Below, one piece after another: positions 51,420-58,943 of a stretch of 64,000 nucleotides of DNA. Numbering within the stretch: the first letter of the stretch is position 1; each line of letters opens with the position of its first letter. Source of the DNA: Candidatus Pseudomonas phytovorans (lineage in GTDB: Bacteria; Pseudomonadota; Gammaproteobacteria; Pseudomonadales; Pseudomonadaceae); NCBI GenBank assembly GCA_029202525.1, contig CP119325.1, positions 4,438,001-4,502,000 on the forward strand, written 5' to 3'. The notes beneath the pieces are model-generated. The model searched no databases, was not told the DNA's origin, and saw nothing but the letters and a program-made list of their open reading frames with translations. The translations under genes and the position numbers were made by a program.

Positions 51420-52824
51420 GCTGCGCCAATGCTGGCCACAGCGCCTGCTGCATCAACTGAGCCTGTTGCTATGCCTGGCGCTGGTTGCGTCGCACCTGCT
51501 CGGTATCGTGTTATTGCACTACCACGGCAGCCTGTTGCACCCACTGTCGCGCAACGCCAGCCTGGAGCGCTTGGCCACGGCTTACCATGCCGCCCGCGAA
51601 CTACCGCCTGGGCAAAGCAGCACGTTGCTGGCGCACATGGGCAACCGCGAGACACGCTTCTGGGTTGCCCGACAAGCAGAGGTGGAACCATTCCCCCCGC
51701 GCGCCGAGGAACAGCGCCTGGCCAATGACCTGCGCACGCGCCTGGCGTTGCCCGCCGAAAACAGCCTTACCTTGCAGCTGGAACGGGTCAATGGTGCCGA
51801 CGCCCGCACCCACCTGCTCAGCCCTGCCGGCTGGGCACCGCTGCAACTGCGCAGCAGCCTGGCGTTGGGCAACGGCCTGTTCCTCAACGCCATCCAGCAC
51901 CCCAGCGGCGCCTATCAATGGAGCAGCGTGCTGGCCTACAGCCTGCCGGTGACCACCCTGCCCGTGCTGTTGGTGGTGGTGTTCTGCATCAGCCGCGTGC
52001 TACGCCCGGTAAAGTCGCTGGCCCGGGCCACGGAGCGGGTCAGCCGAGGCGAATGGATCGCGCCCCTGCCCTTGGCCGGCCCTGCTGAAGCCCGTGAACT
52101 GACGCACGCCTTCAACACCATGCAGGCCCGCCTGGCACGTCACGTAGAAGGCCGTACACGGTTGCTGGCGGCAATCAGCCATGACCTGAACACACCCTTG
52201 ACTGAACTGCGCCTGCAGGTGGAGTTACTGGAGCCAGGTGAAGCGCGCGACGACATGCTGGAAAGCCTGGAAGAACTGTCAACGATGGTGCGTGAAACGC
52301 TGGGCTTCGTGCGCGATGACGCCGTGCAGGAGCCTACCCGGCGTATCGCGCTGGATACGTTGCTGGGCGAGCTGGCTCGTCGCTACGGCCTTCTGGGGCA
52401 AGCTTTGACACTGGGCAAACCTGCCGATGCTTACCTCTATTGCCGGCCCTTGGCGCTGAAGCGCGCACTGACCAACCTGATCGACAATGCACTGAAGCAT
52501 GGCGGGACGGCGCGGGTTGACGTGCAGGTGCAAGCCGGGATGATCGTGCTGGAGATTCTCGACCGAGGACCTGGGCTGCCTGAAGCGTGGCTGGAAAAGG
52601 TATTCGAGCCATTTGTACAACTGGGGCACGGCAATGGCGGCCTGGGGTTGGGGCTGGCGATTGCCCGGGCATGCGTACAGGCACATGGCGGCGAACTGGT
52701 GCTGGAGAACCGGCAACCGGCGGGATTATGTGCCGTGCTGAAGCTACCGCAGTGCCTGGAAGATCAAGGGGCTGCTGCGCAGCCCCCGCACATCGAAACC
52801 GGCACCCTCTGTCAGAAGTTGTAG
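51412..52824 (+). CDS. Sensor histidine kinase (PfeS-like)
   Basis: A 470-residue membrane kinase. Two membrane helices (about 14-33 and 177-200) bracket a periplasmic sensor of about 140 residues. HAMP follows (RPVKSLARATERVSRGEW). The phosphorylated His is in LLAAISHDLNTPLTEL, the N box is LIDNALKHGG, and the G boxes are ILDRGPGLP and GGLGLGLAIARACV. The last 40 or so bases of coding sequence contain a GC hairpin (52768-52786) and overlap the convergent receptor gene by 13 bases. With the response regulator it probably senses a siderophore and activates the receptor gene. Confidence 0.9.
   Translation: MTRLRQCWPQRLLHQLSLLLCLALVASHLLGIVLLHYHGSLLHPLSRNASLERLATAYHAARELPPGQSSTLLAHMGNRETRFWVARQAEVEPFPPRAEEQRLANDLRTRLALPAENSLTLQLERVNGADARTHLLSPAGWAPLQLRSSLALGNGLFLNAIQHPSGAYQWSSVLAYSLPVTTLPVLLVVVFCISRVLRPVKSLARATERVSRGEWIAPLPLAGPAEARELTHAFNTMQARLARHVEGRTRLLAAISHDLNTPLTELRLQVELLEPGEARDDMLESLEELSTMVRETLGFVRDDAVQEPTRRIALDTLLGELARRYGLLGQALTLGKPADAYLYCRPLALKRALTNLIDNALKHGGTARVDVQVQAGMIVLEILDRGPGLPEAWLEKVFEPFVQLGHGNGGLGLGLAIARACVQAHGGELVLENRQPAGLCAVLKLPQCLEDQGAAAQPPHIETGTLCQKL
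52768..52786. terminator. Stem-loop inside the 3' end of the kinase gene
   Basis: GGGGCTGC-TGC-GCAGCCCC is a perfect 8-base stem, nearly identical to the one at 38481-38499. It lies within the last codons of the kinase and just past the receptor stop on the other strand, so it may terminate the receptor transcript. Confidence 0.5.
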
Positions 52825-54767
52825 GTCGCCCCCATCCACAACGTGCGCCCGTAGTTCACCGTGCCGTAGGTTTCGTCATCCAGGCGCTTGTCGGTGATGT
52901 TGTTCAACGATGCATTGAGGGTCAGCGCATCGGTTACATCAAGCGACCCTCCAATATCCGCCGTGGTGTAGCCCGGCGCGCTTTCAGCCGTGACCGTGTT
53001 GCCATACTCCTCGCCGTAGTAGCTCACCGCCGCCCAGGCCTGAGCGCGATCGTTCACGCGCCATTCACTGCGCAGGCTGGCCTTCTGCTTGGGCGTCAGG
53101 GCCAGTGGTGCACCAGCGTTGGCGCCACTTTTCTGCTCTGAATCGGTGTAGGTGTAGTTACCCTTGAGCAGCACATCCCGGCTGATGTCCCACTGCCCGG
53201 TCAGCTCCACCCCGCGGATCACCGCCTTGTCGACGTTAACCCGGTCCATGACGATATAGCCGTTCCACAGCCGGTCAGTCGTCACCGTCGAGAGCTTGTC
53301 CTGGAAGTCGTTGTAGAACACGGTTGCACCGGCTTGCAGGTTGTCGCGGTTCGACCACAGCGCCGAGACTTCATAGTTGGTGCTGGTCTCCGGCTTCAGG
53401 TCGGGGTTGCCGAGCATCACGAAACGGTTACGTCGCACATAGGCATAGCCCTCCACCACCGCGCGCAGTTCCGGCGCCTTGAAGCCACGGGCCACGCCGC
53501 CCTTGAAGGTCCAATGGTCGGTCGCTCGCCATACACCATACAGCCGCGGGCTGAAGTGGTTGCCGTACTCCTCGTGGTCATCCAGGCGCAGGCCGGCAGT
53601 CAGGGCGAAGGTGTCGGTCACCGACCATTCGTTTTCGGCGAACAGCGCTTTCTGGCTAACCTTGAACTCTCGATTCACCCGGTCGCCCAGCCCTTGGTTC
53701 CAGTCCGTGACCTGGTTCTCCTGCCATTGCGTGCCAACGGTGGTGGTGTTGTGCGCAGTGGGGATCACCAGCTTGGCGTCGAACACGCGGTTGCGGATTT
53801 CCGGCTTGCGCCCGTAGATGTCGGTCTGATCAGGCGTGGCCTTGCCTTCGCGGCTAGTGGTTTCCTGGTAGAGGGCAATATCTGACGTTGCCCAACCCCA
53901 ACGGCCCTGGTGCGACAGCGACCAGTGATCACGGTTGTTCTCCTGCTCACGGGTGGCCCAGTTGGCGCTTAGCCCATCGCCGTTTTTCAGGCGCGTGGCG
54001 CCTGCTTCCAGCAGGATGTCGTGGTCGATGGTCGGGGTGAAGGACAGCCGCGTCGTCAGGTCCTTGTGGTCAGCCTTGCTGTGGCCATTGGTCAGCTCCA
54101 GGTCGTCGTCGGCCTGGCGGTTCAGGTATCGGCCCCACACCTGCAACCCCAGCAGTTCCTCTTTCAGCGGCCCGCTCAAGTAGAAACTGGTTTGCCCGGC
54201 GTTACCTTCGGCACTGTGCTGGCGCAGCGAATAGTCGTAGCCGATCGACCCGCCCCACTCCGGCGCCACCTTGCGGGTGATGACGTTGATCACCCCGCCG
54301 ATGGCATCGGAACCATACAGCGACGACATAGGCCCGCGTACCACCTCGATGCGCTCGATGGCGGCAGCAGGTGGCACAAAGCTCTGCTCGTAACCGGCAT
54401 TGCCGTTGACTCGCGACTCGCGAGCGCTCTGGCGTTTGCCATCGACCAGGATCAGCGTGTAGTCGCCGGGCATACCGCGTATGGAGATATCGGTTTCGTT
54501 GGCACCGCCATTCACTGTCACGCCTTCCACATCGCGCACCGCATCGCCCAGGTCGCGGTAAGACTTGCGGCGCAGGTCCTCGCCTTCGATCACAGTGATC
54601 GACGCTGGGGCATCCTCGACACGCTGCTCGTAACCGGCAGCGGTGACGACCATTTCTTCGAGGGTTAGCGGTACCGGCTGGACAACTGCGGTTTCGGCGT
54701 GCAGCGGGCCGGCGATAAGGGCGGTGAGCGTGGAGGAACAGCAGATGAGACGGCGTGTCGCGGACAT
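52812..54767 (-). CDS. TonB-dependent receptor, catecholate/CirA-PfeA type
   Basis: A 651-residue outer-membrane receptor without an STN domain. The signal peptide (CCSSTLTALIAGPLHA) is followed by the TonB box region (LTLEEMVVTA), then the plug (DAPASITVIEGEDLRR, ISIRGMPGDYTLILVDGKRQ, IEVVRGPMSSLYGSDAIGGV) and the barrel ending GATYNF. The LYGSDAIGGVINVITRK motif and DGKRQ are typical of FepA/CirA/PfeA-type catecholate receptors. Lack of STN fits control by the adjacent two-component system instead of an ECF sigma factor. Its 3' end overlaps the kinase gene. Confidence 0.9.
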   Translation of the reverse strand: MSATRRLICCSSTLTALIAGPLHAETAVVQPVPLTLEEMVVTAAGYEQRVEDAPASITVIEGEDLRRKSYRDLGDAVRDVEGVTVNGGANETDISIRGMPGDYTLILVDGKRQSARESRVNGNAGYEQSFVPPAAAIERIEVVRGPMSSLYGSDAIGGVINVITRKVAPEWGGSIGYDYSLRQHSAEGNAGQTSFYLSGPLKEELLGLQVWGRYLNRQADDDLELTNGHSKADHKDLTTRLSFTPTIDHDILLEAGATRLKNGDGLSANWATREQENNRDHWSLSHQGRWGWATSDIALYQETTSREGKATPDQTDIYGRKPEIRNRVFDAKLVIPTAHNTTTVGTQWQENQVTDWNQGLGDRVNREFKVSQKALFAENEWSVTDTFALTAGLRLDDHEEYGNHFSPRLYGVWRATDHWTFKGGVARGFKAPELRAVVEGYAYVRRNRFVMLGNPDLKPETSTNYEVSALWSNRDNLQAGATVFYNDFQDKLSTVTTDRLWNGYIVMDRVNVDKAVIRGVELTGQWDISRDVLLKGNYTYTDSEQKSGANAGAPLALTPKQKASLRSEWRVNDRAQAWAAVSYYGEEYGNTVTAESAPGYTTADIGGSLDVTDALTLNASLNNITDKRLDDETYGTVNYGRTLWMGATYNF

Positions 54768-55012
54768 GCGGGTGACCCTGTGGACTCGTTGTGAATGGGA
54801 ATCCTAATCACCTGCATTTTTGAAGCTGGGACAAAGTGTGACAACAACAACGCACCGTTCACGGCCAGTACCTGGGTGCGGGTTTATCCGCAACGTAGCC
54901 AAGGACGGCGCAGCAGGCCTCAATGCCTGCGATTCATCGGCCCAGGGCTATGATTAGCCGATTTTCTATTTATCATTCCAACTATTAACCACGCTTATCA
55001 TCGAGCCCCGCC

Positions 55013-55921
55013 ATGTCTGACCGCCTGCTCAACGACCGCCTCGACTGGAACCTGCTACGCACCTTCCGGGTCATTGGCCAGGAGCTGTCCATCAGCCGCG
55101 CTGCCGCCCGCCTGCACCTCACCCAACCGGCAGTGAGCCAGGCACTCAAGCGCCTTGAAGAGCAGCTCGGCCGCCAGCTCATTGCCCGCCGCGGGCCGCG
55201 CTTTGTACTGACAGAAATGGGCGAGCAGCTGTTCCAGTTGGCCGGCGAGGTGTACGGGCAAATGTCACAGATCGGTGGCTTGCTGGAGCAGCCGGCAGAC
55301 GAAGTGGTGGGCAAGGTGCGCTTGCTGATGATCAGCGGCCTCTTCAGCGAACGCTTCGACAACTTCCTCGCCGACTTTCACCGCCACCGCCCGCGAGTGG
55401 AGCTGGAGATCGATGTGATGCGCAGCTCCGATATCGTCGCCGCCCTGCAGGAGAAAACCGCCACGGCGGGCCTAAGCCTGAATCGGCGGGCACAGCCACG
55501 GCTGGAACAGCGATTGTTCCTGCGCCAGCGCTATGGGTTTTTCTGTGGCAAGCACCATGCCTTGTTCGGCCAGGCCGAAGGCGACCTGCAGCGGGAGAAT
55601 TTTGTCAGTTTTGCCAGCGACCAGATTGGCGGCATGTTGTCGCCGCTCACCATTTTCCGTGACCAGCAAGGGTTTGCCGGGCGCATCGTAGCGTCATCGC
55701 CAAGCCTTGAGGAAGTGCGCCGACTGGTGATCGCCGGGTTTGGCATCGGCTGCCTGCCCGAGCATGTGGTGGCAGCGGATGTCGAAGCGGGTTTGCTATG
55801 GAAGCTGCCGCCGCAGGACGGGATAGCCAATGTTGATGTTCACTTGTTGTGGAACAGAGAGCAGCGGCTCAGTCGCGCGGAAGAGGTGTTTATCGAGGCG
55901 TTGCAGCGTGTCATGACCTAA
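55013..55921 (+). CDS. LysR-family transcriptional regulator
   Basis: A 302-residue LysR regulator. The helix-turn-helix is SISRAAARLHLTQPAVSQAL (about 25-44), with a complete effector-binding domain (VRLLMISGLFSERFDNFLAD). No neighbouring gene is clearly its target: a receptor lies upstream in the opposite direction and a toxin-antitoxin pair lies convergently downstream. Its stop overlaps the relE stop by 4 bases. Confidence 0.85.
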   Translation: MSDRLLNDRLDWNLLRTFRVIGQELSISRAAARLHLTQPAVSQALKRLEEQLGRQLIARRGPRFVLTEMGEQLFQLAGEVYGQMSQIGGLLEQPADEVVGKVRLLMISGLFSERFDNFLADFHRHRPRVELEIDVMRSSDIVAALQEKTATAGLSLNRRAQPRLEQRLFLRQRYGFFCGKHHALFGQAEGDLQRENFVSFASDQIGGMLSPLTIFRDQQGFAGRIVASSPSLEEVRRLVIAGFGIGCLPEHVVAADVEAGLLWKLPPQDGIANVDVHLLWNREQRLSRAEEVFIEALQRVMT

Positions 55922-56199
55922 CGCTTCTGAGCGGCTCGATAGACCTCGCTGCGCTCGCGCTTGCCAACCGAGACCACCACCACAACGATACGCTCGTCCT
56001 CGACCCGATAGACGAGGCGATACCCGGAGGCCTTGAGTTTGATCTTGTAGTGGTTGGGCAGTTCGCGCAGTGCGTCGGCCTGCACCTTCGGCGATTGCAG
56101 GCGCTCGCCAAGTTTTTTCTTGATCTGCTCGCGCACGGTATGCCCCAGCTTGCCCCACTCCTTCAGCGCCGAAGGCAGGAATTCGAGCTTATAGATCAT
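55918..56199 (-). CDS. relE: RelE-type mRNA interferase toxin
   Basis: A 93-residue toxin that cleaves mRNA in the ribosomal A site. It aligns by eye with E. coli RelE along its whole length, including LKEWGKLG, TVREQIKKKL and SVGKRERSEVY. The catalytic residues fall at the same numbers as in E. coli: Lys52, Lys54, Arg61, Arg81 and Tyr87. It therefore looks active. It overlaps the upstream antitoxin gene by 11 bases. Confidence 0.92.
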   Translation of the reverse strand: MIYKLEFLPSALKEWGKLGHTVREQIKKKLGERLQSPKVQADALRELPNHYKIKLKASGYRLVYRVEDERIVVVVVSVGKRERSEVYRAAQKR

Positions 56200-56434
56200 C
56201 AAGAGATACCGGCACCCCTTTTTCACCCAGCCTGGCCTTGGCCAGTTCGCTCAGTTCGATATCTTCAAGGCGCTCCATCATGGCCTCATACAGCTCGGCT
56301 GGCACCATGTAACCCACCACGCGATTATGGTTGAGCACGGCGACGGGCATGCCTGCAGCACCGGTCATTACAGCAGATGGGTTCTTTTTCAGTTCTGACA
56401 CGCTTACGGCCATGTCAGCAAATATGTTCTGCAT
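56189..56434 (-). CDS. Antitoxin of the RelE pair, Phd/YefM-like N-terminus
   Basis: An 81-residue antitoxin. The ATG at 56434 has GAGG eight bases upstream. The N-terminal half (SVSELKKNPSAVMTGAAGMP, VAVLNHNRVVGYMVP) is the Phd/YefM DNA-binding fold. The C-terminus (ELAKARLGEKGVPVSLDDL) resembles the toxin-binding tail of E. coli RelB. It should neutralise RelE and autorepress the operon. Confidence 0.88.
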   Translation of the reverse strand: MQNIFADMAVSVSELKKNPSAVMTGAAGMPVAVLNHNRVVGYMVPAELYEAMMERLEDIELSELAKARLGEKGVPVSLDDL

Positions 56435-56645
56435 ATGCTTCGCCCTCAAATCAGGACGATATTTTGGTCCATATACAGGGCACACACAAGTCATTATTGT
56501 TCAGGAAAAGCTAATTCCAGTGCCTGGTGCATCGCCAACGAGCATTTGCGCCAACTTGGATCCCATTCCATGACAAGGTATGCTGGGCAATAGCTAAAAG
56601 CCATTACCCAGGCAGGATTGACGCCTGCCTTCAAGGACGAACCCT

Positions 56646-57182
56646 TTGCCCAGCCACCCTACCCGCCACACTATCGCCCGCCAGTGGCAGTTGCTCAAAT
56701 TGCTGCCCGGTCGCCACCCGGGAATGAGCTCCACCCAGTTGCAGGCCGCCCTGACGAACGTGGGCCATAGCACCAGCAAGCGCACCGTAGAGCGCGACCT
56801 GGTCGAGCTCGCCGCGCTTTTCCCGCTGCAGTGCAACAGCAAAGGCATGCCTTATGGTTGGTACTGGCAACCGGGCCTGAGCCTGGGCGAAGCGCAGCAG
56901 CTGCAACCCGACGTGCTTACACCCCCGGAACACGTTGAACTGCATGCCTGGGTCGATGACACGCTGGCCCGCCATCTGGAGCAGTCCCCCCTGTCAGCAG
57001 ACATGCAACTGACGCCGCAAGCCAGCGGCGGCGCCGCGCTGGTGGCAACCGTCGACGACAATCGGGGGCTGATGGGCTGGCTGCTGTCCCAAGCGGGCTC
57101 TATCCGCATTCACGCACCGCAGGCACTGCGCGTGGCCATGCTCGAACAGCTGCGCCAGAGCCTGGTACTGCACGATGAATGA
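56646..57182 (+). CDS. Helix-turn-helix regulator with WYL-type flanks but no WYL core
   Basis: A 178-residue protein. Its start appears to be TTG at 56646, with AAGGA eight bases upstream; the nearest ATG would cut the DNA-binding domain. Residues about 10-60 form a helix-turn-helix (RQWQLLKLLPG, SSTQLQAAL, SKRTVERDLVEL) of the DeoR/WYL type. The C-terminal 45 residues (NRGLMGWLLSQAGSIRIHAP, ALRVAMLEQLRQSL) match the WCX extension that normally follows a WYL domain. The WYL core is absent, so the protein is about half the usual length. Function is unknown. Confidence 0.75.
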   Translation: MPSHPTRHTIARQWQLLKLLPGRHPGMSSTQLQAALTNVGHSTSKRTVERDLVELAALFPLQCNSKGMPYGWYWQPGLSLGEAQQLQPDVLTPPEHVELHAWVDDTLARHLEQSPLSADMQLTPQASGGAALVATVDDNRGLMGWLLSQAGSIRIHAPQALRVAMLEQLRQSLVLHDE

Positions 57183-57200
57183 GGGGCTGCCTGCGGCCCC
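57183..57200. terminator. Stem-loop between convergent regulator and nitroreductase genes
   Basis: GGGGCTGC-CT-GCGGCCCC forms an 8-base stem with one G-T pair, directly after the regulator stop and 8 bases before the nitroreductase stop. Confidence 0.55.
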
Positions 57201-57207
57201 GGCAGTC

Positions 57208-57861
57208 TCACAGGAACGTGAAGACTTGCGCAGCCGGCAACCGTGACTTGTTCAGCCCGGCGTTGAAGTCCGTCTCACTGCGATAGCCCAGGCTGAGGAT
57301 CACCACGCTGGTAAAGCCACGCTCACGCAAGCCCAGCTCGGCATCGAGGATCTTGCTGTCAAAGCCTTCGATCGGCGTTGCATCCAGGCCATGTGCCGCA
57401 GCACCCAGCAACGCCGTGCCCAAGGCCAGGTAGGTTTGTTTTTCCATCCAGTGCTGCACGTCCTTCTGGTCGTAGCGGTGCAGGTTGACGTAGTGACGGC
57501 GGCTGTTGTTCTGCCCGATACGTGCTTGCTCATCGCGGAAGCGGCCATCGGCAGCCTCTTGATCGAGCACGCTGTTCAGGTGCGCTTCGGTCATTTCGGT
57601 GCGGGTGCAGAACACGATCACGTGCGACGCATCGAGCAGCTTCGGCGTGTTGTAGGCAAAACCTTCCGTGGTGCTCTTGGCCAGGCGGGCCTTGCCTTCG
57701 GCAGTATCCGCGACGATGAAGTGCCAAGGTTGGGAGTTGACCGAGGACGGGCTGTGGCGCAGTTGCTCGAGCAAGGCATCGACAGTGGCCTGGGGAATGC
57801 GGCGCGAGGCATCGTAGGCTTTGGTGGTGTAGCGGCGCTTGGCCAGCGAGACGGTATCCAT
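57208..57861 (-). CDS. Oxygen-insensitive NAD(P)H nitroreductase (NfsB-like)
   Basis: A 217-residue FMN flavoprotein. The start at 57861 has GGAG eight bases upstream and gives the family start (MDTVSLAKRRYTTKAYD). The FMN-contacting segments KRRYTTKAYD, SPSSVNSQPWHFIV and GLRERGFTSVVILSLGYRS match NfsB/dihydropteridine reductase-like enzymes, and the length is typical. It reduces nitroaromatics or quinones. A LysR gene diverges upstream across 104 bases and probably controls it. Confidence 0.9.
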   Translation of the reverse strand: MDTVSLAKRRYTTKAYDASRRIPQATVDALLEQLRHSPSSVNSQPWHFIVADTAEGKARLAKSTTEGFAYNTPKLLDASHVIVFCTRTEMTEAHLNSVLDQEAADGRFRDEQARIGQNNSRRHYVNLHRYDQKDVQHWMEKQTYLALGTALLGAAAHGLDATPIEGFDSKILDAELGLRERGFTSVVILSLGYRSETDFNAGLNKSRLPAAQVFTFL

Positions 57862-57965
57862 GCAACAACTCCGGGAATGAACAGTGGATGTGACGCGTAT
57901 CTTATCTTTCCGGCAGAAAAGAAAAACCGGCACAATGCAGCAACACTTTCATCCATGGAGTGAAA

Positions 57966-58865
57966 ATGCTGCGCATCGCCGACCTCGAACTGTTTGCCCG
58001 CAGCAGCGTGCTGGGCAGCTTCACTGCCGCTGCCCATGAAGCAGGCCTGCTGCCGGGCCAGGTGGCTGCGGCCATCAAGCGCCTGGAACGTGACCTGGAC
58101 GTGCGCCTGTTCGCCCGCACCACCCGCAGCCTGCGCCTGACCGCCGAGGGCGAACGCTACCTGCCAACCGCGCTGAATGTGCTGGAGAGCCTGCGCCAGG
58201 GCCATGAAGACCTGCATGGCAACCCCAATACCCTACGCGGCACCCTGCAGGTGTCGGCACCTTCCGATTTGGGGCGCAATATCCTGCTACCGTGGTTAAG
58301 CGACTTTCGCCGCGAACATCCTGACCTGAGCCTGCGCTTCTTGCTTTCAGACCAAGTAGCCGATTTGTTCCGCGACCCGGTGGACATTGCTATCCGCTAC
58401 GGCCAAAACGAAGACGCAAACTACATTGCCTTGCCACTGGCACCCTGGAATCGTCGGGTACTAGTGGCCTCCCCTGACTACCTCGGGCGGCATGGCCGGC
58501 CGCAGACGCTGGAGGATCTGAAGCAGCACACTTGTCTTCTGTACCTACAGCTTGGCCGCATCTATGACAAATGGCGATTGGGCAATCGTATCGTAAAAGT
58601 CGGCGGCCCGCTGTTCAGCGATGATGCCGACGTGGTTCGGCGCTGGGCGCTTCACGGTGAGGGGATCGCGTACAAGTCGTGGTTGGATGTAAGCAGTAAT
58701 GTGAGTGCGGGTGAGCTAGAAGTCCTTTTGCCCGAACACCCCGGAGAAAGCACACCTGTCACGCTGGTATGTCCCCATCGCAAACAGTTGACACCCGCTG
58801 TTTCACAGTTGCACAGCTGGTTGCGAGCGAAGTTCGAAACACTGCACAGACAGGCTGAGACTTAG
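57966..58865 (+). CDS. LysR-family regulator divergent from the nitroreductase
   Basis: A 299-residue LysR regulator of the CrgA/DmlR-like subgroup. The helix-turn-helix is SFTAAAHEAGLLPGQVAAAI, with LFARTTRSLRLTAEGERYL typical of the group. GGAG lies five bases before the ATG at 57966. The last 300 bases are visibly poorer in GC than the rest, approaching the AT-rich island that follows. Divergence from the nitroreductase suggests control of it. Confidence 0.88.
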   Translation: MLRIADLELFARSSVLGSFTAAAHEAGLLPGQVAAAIKRLERDLDVRLFARTTRSLRLTAEGERYLPTALNVLESLRQGHEDLHGNPNTLRGTLQVSAPSDLGRNILLPWLSDFRREHPDLSLRFLLSDQVADLFRDPVDIAIRYGQNEDANYIALPLAPWNRRVLVASPDYLGRHGRPQTLEDLKQHTCLLYLQLGRIYDKWRLGNRIVKVGGPLFSDDADVVRRWALHGEGIAYKSWLDVSSNVSAGELEVLLPEHPGESTPVTLVCPHRKQLTPAVSQLHSWLRAKFETLHRQAET

Positions 58866-58943
58866 TTTACCAATTTCATTCGGTGACAATTTACCACTAC
58901 CCTTTCTATACTCATCGCTATTTAATTTTATTCAGGCAGCCAC

